From positions 1-64,000 of the forward strand of contig CAZFDT010000002.1 of the NCBI GenBank assembly GCA_964518335.1: a DNA stretch of 64,000 nt, read 5' to 3'. The notes below the pieces were generated by a model. That model saw nothing but the letters and a program-made list of their open reading frames with translations, was not told the origin of the DNA and made no database searches. Positions 33,906 to 42,809 of the stretch are shown piece after piece. The first letter of the stretch is position 1. The number at the start of each line of letters is the position of its first letter. The stretch is from CAZFDT01 sp964518335 (GTDB taxonomy: Bacteria > Planctomycetota > Phycisphaerae > Phycisphaerales > Phycisphaeraceae). The translations under genes and the position numbers were made by a program.

Positions 33906-34689
33906 TTGCATGTGGGCCCGGTGCATCGCGCAGCTGTAGCGGGGCATGATGGCGGCGCAGGTGGTACGACGTGTGCGGCTGGGCCGGCCACATGGTCAGT
34001 TCCGGGCCGCCGATGCCCTCGTGCCACGGCAGGTGGCGGCCGTAGTTGTACCGGGCCACGAGCATGGTCAGTGGCGGGACGTTGGCCAGGGTGATCGGCT
34101 GGCCGTCGCGCTCAGGCTGCAGCAGCCGCAGCGCTTGCCATGGCAGGGTCATGATCGCCGACCAGCCCTCGTCACGATCGGCAAAGGCGTTGAGTGTGCC
34201 GCGCACCGCCACCTCCGCCGTGAACGGGATCGGATCGATCGGCTCGACCAGTCCCGGCCGCGCCAGCAGGTACGCCGTGCGCACGCCGTTGGGCGCCACG
34301 TGCAGCTCCAGGTAGGGTCGGTAGCCGTCTTCGTCCACCGGCAGCCCGATGAACCACTCGGCCACGTCGCCGCTGTGGTACAGCACGTCCCCGTCGGCCG
34401 TCGCGGTCGTGCAGATGTCGTGGTCGGTCAAGTCCACCCGCAGGTAGATCGCCGCTTCGTCGTAGGTCAATCGCGCCTGCCCCGGCTCGGCGACCACCAT
34501 GCCCGCCGCGATCTGCTGCGTATTGGGCCCCAATGTCACCGCCGGGCTGCGCGACCACGCGGCATCCTCGAACGTGGGCGGATGATCGACCTTGACAGCC
34601 TCGAACCGCGAGGCGTTGGACGAATGGGCGGCGGCGTGCGTCATGGCGTGGCGATGGCTCGGGGGGATCGTGACAGTGGCGAGGATCAT
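33892..34689 (-). CDS. CBM9-like carbohydrate-binding-fold protein
   Basis: A 265-residue protein like the CBM9/carbohydrate-binding beta-sandwich often found in planctomycete secreted proteins: FEDAAWSRSPAVTL at the start, YDEAAIYLRVDLTDHD, GDVAEWFIGLPVDEDGY and YLELHVAPNG. No enzyme domain and no clear signal peptide are visible. The start is uncertain: 34689, 34704 and 34644 are in-frame ATGs, none with a good Shine-Dalgarno sequence. It is convergent with rpsT and divergent from the transporter gene. Confidence 0.65.
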   Translation of the reverse strand: MILATVTIPPSHRHAMTHAAAHSSNASRFEAVKVDHPPTFEDAAWSRSPAVTLGPNTQQIAAGMVVAEPGQARLTYDEAAIYLRVDLTDHDICTTATADGDVLYHSGDVAEWFIGLPVDEDGYRPYLELHVAPNGVRTAYLLARPGLVEPIDPIPFTAEVAVRGTLNAFADRDEGWSAIMTLPWQALRLLQPERDGQPITLANVPPLTMLVARYNYGRHLPWHEGIGGPELTMWPAQPHTSYHLRRHHAPLQLRDAPGPHATTPR

Positions 34690-34745
34690 ACCGCCGTGCG
34701 CCATGGCGTGCGGGTTTGTGTTACCGTGATGGTGGGGTGTTCGCC

Positions 34746-36473
34746 ATGCCCACCTGCCCTGGATCCCGCCGCACCACGTGGATTGCTGCAGTTGCCGCCA
34801 CGGTGACGGCGCTGGTTGTGGGCCTGCTGCTGCCCGCCGACGCCTATGCCGCCGCCGGGCCACGCGACGTGCTGACCGGCATCCTGCACCATCCGGTGAT
34901 CGTGCTGTTTGCGGTCATCGCGGTGGGTCTGCTGCTGGGTCAGATCACGGTGGCCGGCATGTCGCTGGGCAGTTCGGGCGTGCTGTTCACCGCGTTGCTG
35001 GCGGGGCATTGGCATCTGACGATCCCGAGCGTGGGCGACCTGGGCCTGGTGTTGTTCGTCTATTGCGTGGGGATCATGGCCGGCCCGAGCTTCTTCCGGG
35101 CGTTGGGGCGGCAGGGCAAGACGCTAACGGTGCTGGCGTTGGTGGTGGTGGGCAGCGGTGCGGCGACGACGTGGGGCGTGGCCCGGCTGCTGGACGTGCC
35201 CGGTGATCTGGCGGCGGGCATCTTCGCCGGGGCGCTCACCAGCACGCCCGCCCTCGCCGCCGCCATCGAGGCCCTGGGCCCCGGCGGCCCGCGCGCGTCG
35301 GTGGGCTACGGCCTGGCGTACCCCATCGGCGTCGTCGGCACCGTCCTGTTCATCCAGCTCCTGCCCCGACTGCTCCGCCAGGACCTGACACAGCTCGCCG
35401 CCGAGTCCAGGCAGGCCCACGCTGGCGACGAGATCGTCCGCACCCTCGTCGAAGTGACCAATCCCGCACTCGTCGGCCGTGCCGCACGCGATGTGCCCAC
35501 CTTCGACGCCGCCAAGTGCCGCATCGTCCGCCGGCTCGATCCGGCGTCCGGCGGTCGGCTCGTGCCCATCAGCCCCGACTTCACTTTTCAGCTCGGCGAG
35601 GTCGTGCTGGTCATCTCCCGCGCCCGACGCGTGCCGGCCATCATCGACCTGATGGGCAAGCGCAGCGACCGCCCCTATCTCCTCGACGCCGAAAATGAGC
35701 GACGCAGCGTCGTCGTCACCTCGCGCGCGTTCATCGGCCGGTCCATTCGCGACCTCGATCCGCTGGTGAACTACGGTGTCGAGGTGTCGCGCTTCACCCG
35801 CCTGGGTTTGAGCTTCGTGCCGCCGGGCGACACCAAATTCCAGAGCGGCGACGTGCTGACCGCCGTCGGTCCGCCGGAGAACCTGCGCAAGTTCGCCGCC
35901 GCCGCCGGTGATCGCGCCGACGTCATCGACCAGAGCGACCTGGTCTCGCTGACGGTGGGCGTGACGCTGGGCGTGCTCATCGGCCTCACGCCGGTGAGCG
36001 TGTTCGGCGGGCCGGGCATGAAGCTGGGCCTGTCGGGCGGACCGCTGCTGGTGGGTCTGCTCCTGGGGCACTTCGGTCGCGTCGGGCCGTTCGTCGGGTT
36101 CCTCCCCCGCGCCTCGCGCCTGGTCGTCATGGAGCTGGGCCTCATGCTCTTCCTGGCCCACGCCGGCGTCGAGGCCGGTAGCCACATCGTCGAGGTCGTC
36201 GCCGAGCATGGCCTCAAGCTCCTGCTCGTGGCCGTCCTCGTGCTGCTCTTGCCCATGGCCCTGGCCTACGCCGTCGCCCGGCTCGTGCTGCACTTGCCCC
36301 TGCTCAACGCCCTCGGCGGCATCTGCGGCGGCATGACTTCCACCCCCGCCCTGGGCGCCATCACCGCCAAGACCGACAGCGACGCCCCCATCGTCGCCTA
36401 CGCCGCGGCCTACCCCGTCGCCCTCATCCTCATGACCATCTTCGCGCAGGCCCTCGTCATGGCGCTGCGCTGA
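34746..36473 (+). CDS. AspT/YbjL-type membrane transporter with TrkA-C domains
   Basis: A 575-residue membrane protein of the aspartate:alanine exchanger family. Two membrane halves each carry the GxxTSTPAL motif (AGALTSTPALAAAIEALG and CGGMTSTPALGAITAKT). Between them are two TrkA-C-like domains (RDVPTFDAAKCRIVRRL and RSIRDLDPLVNYGVEVSR) likely to bind a ligand. The N-terminal MPTCPGSRRTTW..ADAYAAAG could be an extra helix or signal. The substrate is unknown. ATG 34746 is used, as the frame upstream is not protein-like. Confidence 0.88.
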   Translation: MPTCPGSRRTTWIAAVAATVTALVVGLLLPADAYAAAGPRDVLTGILHHPVIVLFAVIAVGLLLGQITVAGMSLGSSGVLFTALLAGHWHLTIPSVGDLGLVLFVYCVGIMAGPSFFRALGRQGKTLTVLALVVVGSGAATTWGVARLLDVPGDLAAGIFAGALTSTPALAAAIEALGPGGPRASVGYGLAYPIGVVGTVLFIQLLPRLLRQDLTQLAAESRQAHAGDEIVRTLVEVTNPALVGRAARDVPTFDAAKCRIVRRLDPASGGRLVPISPDFTFQLGEVVLVISRARRVPAIIDLMGKRSDRPYLLDAENERRSVVVTSRAFIGRSIRDLDPLVNYGVEVSRFTRLGLSFVPPGDTKFQSGDVLTAVGPPENLRKFAAAAGDRADVIDQSDLVSLTVGVTLGVLIGLTPVSVFGGPGMKLGLSGGPLLVGLLLGHFGRVGPFVGFLPRASRLVVMELGLMLFLAHAGVEAGSHIVEVVAEHGLKLLLVAVLVLLLPMALAYAVARLVLHLPLLNALGGICGGMTSTPALGAITAKTDSDAPIVAYAAAYPVALILMTIFAQALVMALR

Positions 36474-36503
36474 CCCGACGGTCGCGGCAGTCCGGGCGTC
36501 GGT

Positions 36504-36532
36504 TTGCAGTGCAGGGTGGTTCTTCGGATAAT
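36504..36532 (+). promoter_or_regulatory. Promoter of the Gfo/Idh/MocA gene
   Basis: TTGCAG (36504-36509), 17 bases, GATAAT (36527-36532). About 96 bases before ATG 36629. The strongest promoter match in this region. Confidence 0.6.
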
Positions 36533-36628
36533 GCCCGCCGTTGATCCCACCGGACTCGGCATCACCCTGCCCAAACCCGGACATTCGCACCCGCCGCGGA
36601 CATGTGCCGCATATGGAGTTTTGCACCC

Positions 36629-37723
36629 ATGGCCAAGTCAGGTTCATCCAAGAGCAAGGGCAAGAAGAAGCTGCGTTACGCCGTGATCGGCGCCGGGGGC
36701 ATCGCCAACGCCCACATGGGGCCGATGAGCAAGCGCGACGACATCGAGATCGTCGCCCTGGCCGATCCATTCCCCGGCAAGAAGCAGGAGTACGCCAAGC
36801 AGTACAACATTCCGCAGACGGGGCTGTACGACGACTATCAGAAGATGCTCAAGGAAGTGCAGCCCGACGCGGTGAGCGTGTGCTCGCCCAACGGGATGCA
36901 CGCCGAGAACACGATCGCCGCGCTGCAGGCCGGCGCCGACGTGATCGTCGAGAAGCCGATGGCGGCGACGGTCAAGCAGGCCCAGGAGATGGTGGATCTG
37001 GCGAAGAAGCTCAAGCGCAAGCTGGTGATCGGGTTCCAGTATCGCTTTTCGCCGCGGGTGGCGTTTCTGAAGAACGCGATCGACTCGGGCCAGTTCGGCG
37101 CGGTGCTCTTCGGCCGAGCCCAGGCGCTGCGCCGCCGGGGCATCCCCAACTGGGGCGTGTTCGGCCGCAAGGACGTGCAGGGCGGCGGCGGGCTGATCGA
37201 CATCGGCGTCCACGTGCTGGAAATGTGCCACTACACCATGGGCTCGCCCAAGCCCGTCGCGGCAGTGGGCGCCACCTGGACCTACCTGGGCAACAAGCCC
37301 AGCAACAAGATCGAGTCGCCCTGGCCCAACTGGGACTACAAGACCTACACCGTCGAGGACCTGTCCATCGGGTCGATCCGCTTCGACAACGGCGCGGTGG
37401 TCCACGTCGAGGCCGGCTTCGCCGCTCACGTCGAGAAGAACGTCTGGAACTTCCAGCTCATGGGCGAAAAGGGCGGCGGCACCTACGACCCGTGCGTCAT
37501 CCACCGCGACGACATCGGCCACATGGTCGATACCCGGCCCCACTACATGAAGGCTGACGGTTTCGGCGACGTGTTCAACTACAAGATGACCAGCTTCGCC
37601 GAGCACGTGCTCTACAACAAGCCCACCATCGCCCCCGCCGAGGCCGGCCTCATGGTGCAGAAAATGCTCGAAGGCATCTACCAGTCCGCCGACAATGGCG
37701 GCAAGGAAGTGGCCATCAAGTAA
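36629..37723 (+). CDS. Gfo/Idh/MocA family oxidoreductase
   Basis: A 364-residue NAD(P)-dependent oxidoreductase, cytoplasmic. After a basic lead (KSGSSKSKGKKK) the Rossmann motif is YAVIGAGGIANAH; EKPMAATVKQAQEMV holds the conserved EKP, and GGGLIDIGVHVLEMCHY carries the DxxxH catalytic segment. Substrates in this family are sugars, inositols and related polyols. It has no signal peptide, unlike many planctomycete paralogues. GGAG precedes ATG 36629 by 12 bases. It has its own promoter and terminator. Confidence 0.93.
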   Translation: MAKSGSSKSKGKKKLRYAVIGAGGIANAHMGPMSKRDDIEIVALADPFPGKKQEYAKQYNIPQTGLYDDYQKMLKEVQPDAVSVCSPNGMHAENTIAALQAGADVIVEKPMAATVKQAQEMVDLAKKLKRKLVIGFQYRFSPRVAFLKNAIDSGQFGAVLFGRAQALRRRGIPNWGVFGRKDVQGGGGLIDIGVHVLEMCHYTMGSPKPVAAVGATWTYLGNKPSNKIESPWPNWDYKTYTVEDLSIGSIRFDNGAVVHVEAGFAAHVEKNVWNFQLMGEKGGGTYDPCVIHRDDIGHMVDTRPHYMKADGFGDVFNYKMTSFAEHVLYNKPTIAPAEAGLMVQKMLEGIYQSADNGGKEVAIK

Positions 37724-37753
37724 TCCGCACGCCAACCCATCCGCGCACGAAAG

Positions 37754-37785
37754 CCCACCCGCCCCCGCGAGTGGGTTTTTCTTTT
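37754..37785 (+). terminator. Intrinsic terminator after the Gfo/Idh/MocA gene
   Basis: CCCAC (37754-37758) pairs with GTGGG (37771-37775), followed by TTTTTCTTTT. The best intrinsic terminator in the window; greA converges on it from the other side. Confidence 0.75.
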
Positions 37786-37816
37786 CCGCCTGCTTGTGCG
37801 CCGCGACGTGAGCGCT

Positions 37817-38284
37817 TCACGTCACGATCTGCAGCACCTCGAACCGCTTGGTCCCACGCGGCAGATCGACCTTTACCACGTCGCCCACCCGCGCCTTCAT
37901 CAGCGCCGCGCCCATCGGGCTCGACGCCGTGACCTCGATCTCGTCGGCGTCGAATCGGCCGCTGGCCTCGCCCACCAGCTTGTACAGGTCCTCGTCGCCG
38001 ATCTCCACGTCCTTGAGCTTCACCACCGCGCCCAGGAACACCATGTCCTCCGGCACGTGATCGTTGCTGGCGACCTTGGCGGTAGCCAGCCGCTCCTCCA
38101 GCCGCCGTATCTCCGCCTCGTTGAGGCCCTGCTCGTCCCGCGCCGAATGGTACTCGGCGTTCTCCTTCAGGTCGCCCAGCGCCCGCGCCTCGGCGATCCG
38201 CTGCGTGATGACCGGGCGCTTCGACTTGAGCTCGTCGATCTTCGCCTGTAACGCGGCTTTTTCCTCAGCCGTGATGAATTCCAT
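37817..38284 (-). CDS. greA: Transcription elongation factor GreA
   Basis: A 155-residue factor that rescues backtracked RNA polymerase by stimulating transcript cleavage. The N-terminal coiled coil (MEFITAEEKAALQAKIDELK, RIAEARALGDLKENAEYHSA) has the acidic tip residues in GDLKENAEY, and the C-terminal FKBP-like domain ends GDVVKVDLPRGTKRFEV. GAGGGAG precedes ATG 38284. TAGAAT on the complement at 38322-38317 may be its -10 box. Confidence 0.95.
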   Translation of the reverse strand: MEFITAEEKAALQAKIDELKSKRPVITQRIAEARALGDLKENAEYHSARDEQGLNEAEIRRLEERLATAKVASNDHVPEDMVFLGAVVKLKDVEIGDEDLYKLVGEASGRFDADEIEVTASSPMGAALMKARVGDVVKVDLPRGTKRFEVLQIVT

Positions 38285-38439
38285 GGCATCGCTCCCTCGT
38301 CGGGTCCAAACCGCCAATTCTACCACAGTCCGTCACGCGGAGGGCTGCGCCGTGTCGCGCCAATGGTGAGAAGGCGAAGACGCAAGCGCGATGCGGAGAC
38401 GCGGTATGGCAAAGTGGGGATGCAGGTTCGGGGTGCGTG

Positions 38440-38445
38440 TAGGAT
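38440..38445 (+). promoter_or_regulatory. -10-like box before the membrane protein gene
   Basis: TAGGAT, 6 bases before ATG 38452; a leaderless transcript is possible. Weak support. Confidence 0.3.
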
Positions 38446-38451
38446 GTGGGG

Positions 38452-39261
38452 ATGAGTGACGAGCGGGAGTTGCCGGTGTTTGAGGGGCACGAGCCTGGAG
38501 TGGAGGCCGAGGGTGTCTCGTCGTCGGATGGGCCAGCGAGCAAGCTGGAGCCGGTGACGGCGGCGAAGCTGGCCAAGTGGCGACGTGCGAGTCGGCCGCA
38601 GATTCCCGGCGGGTCGAAAGGGCTGGTGCTGGGGTGGTGTCTGTGGCTGCTGGGTTCGTGGGCGGTGCTGCTGCCGATGGAAGGCGCGGCGTGGGCGGTG
38701 CGCGGGATGATCGTGTCGGGTCTGGTGGGGATGATGTTGCTGTGGCCGCTGGTGCGATTGAGCGAGTCGCCGGCGGAGGGGGCGGTGCAGGCGCCGCGGT
38801 GGTTGCTGGTGCTGGGCGTGCTGGTGGAGTGGTTGAGTCTGATGGCGGTGTTTCAGGCGGTGGTGTGGCCGCTGCGGGTGACGGGCGAGTGGGGCTTGGC
38901 GCAGACGCTGTGGCTGGACGGGGCGGTGGCGTCGTGGTCGCTGATGACGGCGGCGCTGCTGGCGATGGGCGTGCAGTCGCGTCGGAGCGTCGGTCGCAGT
39001 GGGGTGATGGCGCTGTGCGTGCTGCTGCTGTTGGCCGAGCCGATGTGGATGGGTCTGGCGGAGACGGAGGGATGGGTGATGCGTGTGAGTCCGCTGGCGA
39101 CGGTGTGGGCGTTGACGAGTCCGGGCCGACAGTGGCAAAGCGACCCGTGGGTGGGTCACGTGATCGGCGCGGCGTGTGCGGCGGCAGCGATGTGGACGGT
39201 GGTGATCGTGTCGCTGGCGCTGTCGTCGCGGAGCCAGGCCCCCGCGAGCGCGGGCGCCTGA
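38452..39261 (+). CDS. Hypothetical multi-helix membrane protein
   Basis: A 269-residue integral membrane protein of no recognised family. An acidic, soluble first 60 residues are followed by six predicted membrane helices, starting GLVLGWCLWLLGSWAVLLP. Codon use is heavily biased to G-ending codons (GTG, CTG), different in flavour from the neighbours. It is divergent from greA and stands alone. Function unknown. Confidence 0.65.
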   Translation: MSDERELPVFEGHEPGVEAEGVSSSDGPASKLEPVTAAKLAKWRRASRPQIPGGSKGLVLGWCLWLLGSWAVLLPMEGAAWAVRGMIVSGLVGMMLLWPLVRLSESPAEGAVQAPRWLLVLGVLVEWLSLMAVFQAVVWPLRVTGEWGLAQTLWLDGAVASWSLMTAALLAMGVQSRRSVGRSGVMALCVLLLLAEPMWMGLAETEGWVMRVSPLATVWALTSPGRQWQSDPWVGHVIGAACAAAAMWTVVIVSLALSSRSQAPASAGA

Positions 39262-39266
39262 CGGCC

Positions 39267-39310
39267 AGCCCCCCGATGTCCGCGCTGGCGCATTCGCTGA
39301 CCGGGGGGAC
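39267..39310. repeat. GC hairpin repeat-like element
   Basis: CCCCCCG (39269-39275) pairs with CGGGGGG (39302-39308), with an inner GCG-CTGG-CGC. The CAGCCCCCC end recalls element A; it may be a decayed relative or a terminator. It lies in the 111-base gap before the glycan operon. Confidence 0.4.
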
Positions 39311-39372
39311 GAAAAGTGGCATGAATCGCAGGGATGGACCGATAAGTGCGGTGCGCTGATGCTGCGCGCCTT

Positions 39373-41580
39373 ATGACTGCTGTGCCTCACACCCTCGACG
39401 ATCCGGCGGCGCTGCAGGCCGCGGCCGAGGCGCACCTCAAGGGGCGTCGGTGGGCGGAGGCCGCCGCGTGCCTGCAGCGCATCGCGCGGCGCGACGTGCC
39501 GATGCAGCTTCGCCTGAACTTGGCGACCAATCTCGCGGCGATGCAGCGGCATCGACCGGCGGTGTACGACGTGCTCATGAGCACGCCGGCCGGCGGCGAG
39601 TATCAGGTCGCCGCCACGCCGCCGGGCAAGCTCAGCGTGGTCCATCGCCCGACGGGCACGATCATGAGCGCGACCAACGACCCGCCCGCGGCGGCGGCGG
39701 CCCAGGTGCAGCGCATCGCCGCGTCACTCGACGACGGCCAGGCAGTCGGGCTGCTGGGCCTGGGCGACGGGCACATGCTGCTGCAGTTGGCGGCGAGGGC
39801 GGCGGCGTCGGACGTGGGCATGACCAACGCGGTGCTGGTGTTCGAGCCGAGCGTGGACGCCGTCATGGCGTGCCTGATGCTGCACGATTACGCCGGGCGC
39901 CACGGCGCGATCGAGCAGGGCCGGGTCCATTGGTATGTCGGGCCGGGCTGGATCGAGTCGTATCGCCGGGCGGCGCTGGCGGATTTGAGCCTGCCGTCGC
40001 CGCAGGCGTGCCTGTCGGTGGGCCCGGCGGGCAAGGCGATCCACGCGGGCGTGCAGGGCGTCACCCACGAGCTGCGGGCGCATGACGAGTCGCTGCGACG
40101 GCAGGTCGAGGCCTATTACGCTGCAGTGAGCCATCGGGAGCTTGCCGCCGTGATGGCGATGCGGGGCGATCGCAGGCCGCGGGCGATGGTGAAGACCTCG
40201 CGATTCACGACGGTGCTGCGTTACGCGGCCGCCGACGCAGCCGCGGCCTTGGCGCAACTGGGATGGGAGGTGCGCTTCGTGATGGAGGATCACGACTGGC
40301 AGCGCACGAGCGTGACGGCGCTGCGGCGCCACGTGGCCGAGTTCAAACCCGACCTGGTCTTCGCCATCGATCACCTGCGTGAGGAGTTCGGCGGGCTGTA
40401 TCCGCCGCAGTTGCCCTATGCCTGCTGGATTCAGGACGACCTGCCCAACCTGACGAAGCCCGAGGCCGGACGGGCGATCGGCGTGCGCGACTTTGTGTTG
40501 ACCGTCAGTGCGAGCATGTACGAGACGCACTACGCCTACCCCGCGCGGCAGTGCGTGACGATGACCAAGCTCACCCGGCCGCCGTCGCGCCCGCGACTGG
40601 TCGGCGCCGGCGGGCCCGACGTGGTGTACGTCTCCCACGCGGCAAAACCCACCGAGATCCTCGTCCGTGAGACGATCGACGCCTTCGCCGACGCGCCCGG
40701 CGGCGGCACGTTCGTCGAGGCGTGCGCCAGGCACCTGGTCGATCGCTACGAGCGTGGCGGGTGCGTTCACACGCTGGGCCAGATGGACCGACTCGTCAGC
40801 CAACTGCAGCAGGACACCGGCACGTCGATCGTGCTGCCGCAGGTGCGCGACGCCCTGGTTCGCCGCCTGATGCATCCGCTCAACAACGCGCTGTATCGGC
40901 GGCAGGCGCTGCGATGGGTCCTCGCCGCCGCCGCCGGGTCGGGCGCGACGGTCGCCCTGTACGGCAAGGGCTGGGACGCTCACGACGAGTTCGCCGCCCA
41001 TGCCCGCGGGCCCGTGGCCTATGGCGACGACCTGGCCGACCTCACCTGCCGCGCCCGCATCAGCCTGCACATCGTGCCCTACTTCTACCTGCACCAGCGG
41101 TTGCTGGACGGCCTGGTCGCCGGCGGATTCTTCCTCGTCCGCGAGCACCCCAGCGACACGTGGCGACTCCGCTGGAAGGCCTTTGTGGACACGCACATCG
41201 ATCCGGCGTGCAGCACGCTGGCCGACGCCCGTCGCACCCTCTCGCCCTCGCTGCAGGCGCAGCTCGACGCGCTGCTCGCCGAATCGCACGACACATGCCT
41301 GATCCACGGTTACGACAACCTGGCCAGCTATCGTCGGCTTCACGCGGAGGGGCTGGACTTTCTTTATGAGGACCTGCCGCGGCGCGACGACGTGAGCTTT
41401 GCCGACGCCTCGCGGTGCGCCGATCTGCTGCAGTTGTATCTCGAGGATGCAGACGCCCGCGGCGCGATCGCTCGGGAACAGCGGGCATGGGTGCAGAGGC
41501 ATTACACGTACGAGGCGGGCATGGCGCGTGCGATGGCGCGCATCGGCGCGCTGATCGCCAGGGAAGAGGTGAACGCTTGA
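39373..41580 (+). CDS. CgeB-like glycosyltransferase with long N-terminal region
   Basis: A 735-residue protein, first of a tight ten-gene cluster. Residues about 1-270 hold a TPR-like start and a Rossmann-like region (VGLLGLGDGHMLLQLAARA). Residues 280-730 resemble CgeB/GT-B-type glycosyltransferases: LVFAIDHLREEFGG, PYACWIQDDLPNL, VALYGKGWDAHDEF, ISLHIVPYFYLHQRLLDGLV and GGFFLVREHPSD. It probably adds a sugar to a protein or lipid carrier. The stop overlaps the next start (TTGA). The start at 39373 is the ATG nearest the protein-like sequence. Confidence 0.72.
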   Translation: MTAVPHTLDDPAALQAAAEAHLKGRRWAEAAACLQRIARRDVPMQLRLNLATNLAAMQRHRPAVYDVLMSTPAGGEYQVAATPPGKLSVVHRPTGTIMSATNDPPAAAAAQVQRIAASLDDGQAVGLLGLGDGHMLLQLAARAAASDVGMTNAVLVFEPSVDAVMACLMLHDYAGRHGAIEQGRVHWYVGPGWIESYRRAALADLSLPSPQACLSVGPAGKAIHAGVQGVTHELRAHDESLRRQVEAYYAAVSHRELAAVMAMRGDRRPRAMVKTSRFTTVLRYAAADAAAALAQLGWEVRFVMEDHDWQRTSVTALRRHVAEFKPDLVFAIDHLREEFGGLYPPQLPYACWIQDDLPNLTKPEAGRAIGVRDFVLTVSASMYETHYAYPARQCVTMTKLTRPPSRPRLVGAGGPDVVYVSHAAKPTEILVRETIDAFADAPGGGTFVEACARHLVDRYERGGCVHTLGQMDRLVSQLQQDTGTSIVLPQVRDALVRRLMHPLNNALYRRQALRWVLAAAAGSGATVALYGKGWDAHDEFAAHARGPVAYGDDLADLTCRARISLHIVPYFYLHQRLLDGLVAGGFFLVREHPSDTWRLRWKAFVDTHIDPACSTLADARRTLSPSLQAQLDALLAESHDTCLIHGYDNLASYRRLHAEGLDFLYEDLPRRDDVSFADASRCADLLQLYLEDADARGAIAREQRAWVQRHYTYEAGMARAMARIGALIAREEVNA

Positions 41581-42809
41581 GCTTCAGCTACGTCATCGTG
41601 ACCCACAATCGGCGGCAACCGCTGCTGCGGACGCTGGGCATCCTGCACGAGACGACGCCGTCGAACGCCGGCGCATGGGAGTGCCTGGTCGTGGACAATG
41701 GCTCGACCGACGGCACGGCCGAGGCGGTGGCGGCGCACTTTCCGGGCGTGCAGTTCCTGCGGCGGCGGCGCAACGAGGGCGTGGCGGCGCGGAACCACGG
41801 CATCTTCGCCGCGACGGGCCGCTACGTCGTGCTGCTGGACGACGACAGTTATCCCACCGGCGACGCCGTGGCGCGTTCGGTCGAATACCTCGACGCCAAC
41901 GCCGAGGTGGCCGCGGTGGTGGGTCGTTGCGATCTGCCCAGCGGTGCGTCCGAAGCGTGCGCGCTGCCGGCGGTCATGCTCTCCGGCGCCGTGTGCGCGC
42001 GCCGGGCGGCGTTCGATGAAGTGGGAGGGTTCCGGCACGAGTTCTTCCGCAAGGCGGGCGAGTACGACGTGAGCTTCCGCATGTGGGAGGCGGGCTACCG
42101 CATCGATCGGTTCGAGGACATCGTGTATCGCCACGACAAGGTCGCCACGGGCCGCAGCGCTGCACTGGCCCACCGAATGGACCTGCGAAACAATCTGATC
42201 CTGTGCGAGCGATATTTCCCTTCGCCGCTGCGGCAGCACTACCGGGCGGACTGGACGCAGCGCTACACCGCCGTCGCCGGGCACGACGGGTACGCCGCGG
42301 CGGCGCGGCGGGCCAGGCTCGAGGCGCGGTGGTGGGCCGCACGCGAGGCCTTGCGGGGCCGACAGACGCTGTCGATGGCCACGCTCGACCATGTGCTGCA
42401 CTTGTCCGAGCAGCAGCAGCTCGTGCGCGACTGGGCCCGGCGCCACGGCATCCGGCGCGTCATTGTCGCCGACTTCGGCAAGAACCTGTTCGCCACCGTG
42501 CTGGCCTGCCGCACCGCCGAGCTGCGCGTGCTCGCCGTCGCCGACGACGCCCCGGCGTTCGCCGGCACGAACTACCGCGGCATCCCCATCGCCCCCGATG
42601 ACGCGCTCACCCATCACCACGCCGATGGCATCGTCATCTCGACCATCAACCCGGCGCAGATCGATCGGCGGGTCAGCACGCTGCGCGACCGGTTCGATCT
42701 GCCGGTGCTGCGCTTGTGGCGGCCGCGTTTAATGCCGGCGCGCGATGAGGCGACCCAGCCGCTGCTGCGCCTGGATCCGATGACGCTGTTGCGGCAGGCA
42801 GCCGGATGA
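41577..42809 (+). CDS. Family 2 glycosyltransferase with C-terminal Rossmann-like part
   Basis: A 410-residue GT-A enzyme: FSYVIVTHNRRQPLLRTL, VVDNGSTDGT and the metal-binding LLDDDSYPT. The last 130 residues (RRVIVADFGKNLFATVL ... ADGIVISTINPAQ) look like a nucleotide- or sugar-binding Rossmann fold fused to the transferase. The start is TTG 41577, whose last bases form the TGA of the previous gene; no ATG is in range. The donor and acceptor are unknown. Confidence 0.82.
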   Translation: MSFSYVIVTHNRRQPLLRTLGILHETTPSNAGAWECLVVDNGSTDGTAEAVAAHFPGVQFLRRRRNEGVAARNHGIFAATGRYVVLLDDDSYPTGDAVARSVEYLDANAEVAAVVGRCDLPSGASEACALPAVMLSGAVCARRAAFDEVGGFRHEFFRKAGEYDVSFRMWEAGYRIDRFEDIVYRHDKVATGRSAALAHRMDLRNNLILCERYFPSPLRQHYRADWTQRYTAVAGHDGYAAAARRARLEARWWAAREALRGRQTLSMATLDHVLHLSEQQQLVRDWARRHGIRRVIVADFGKNLFATVLACRTAELRVLAVADDAPAFAGTNYRGIPIAPDDALTHHHADGIVISTINPAQIDRRVSTLRDRFDLPVLRLWRPRLMPARDEATQPLLRLDPMTLLRQAAG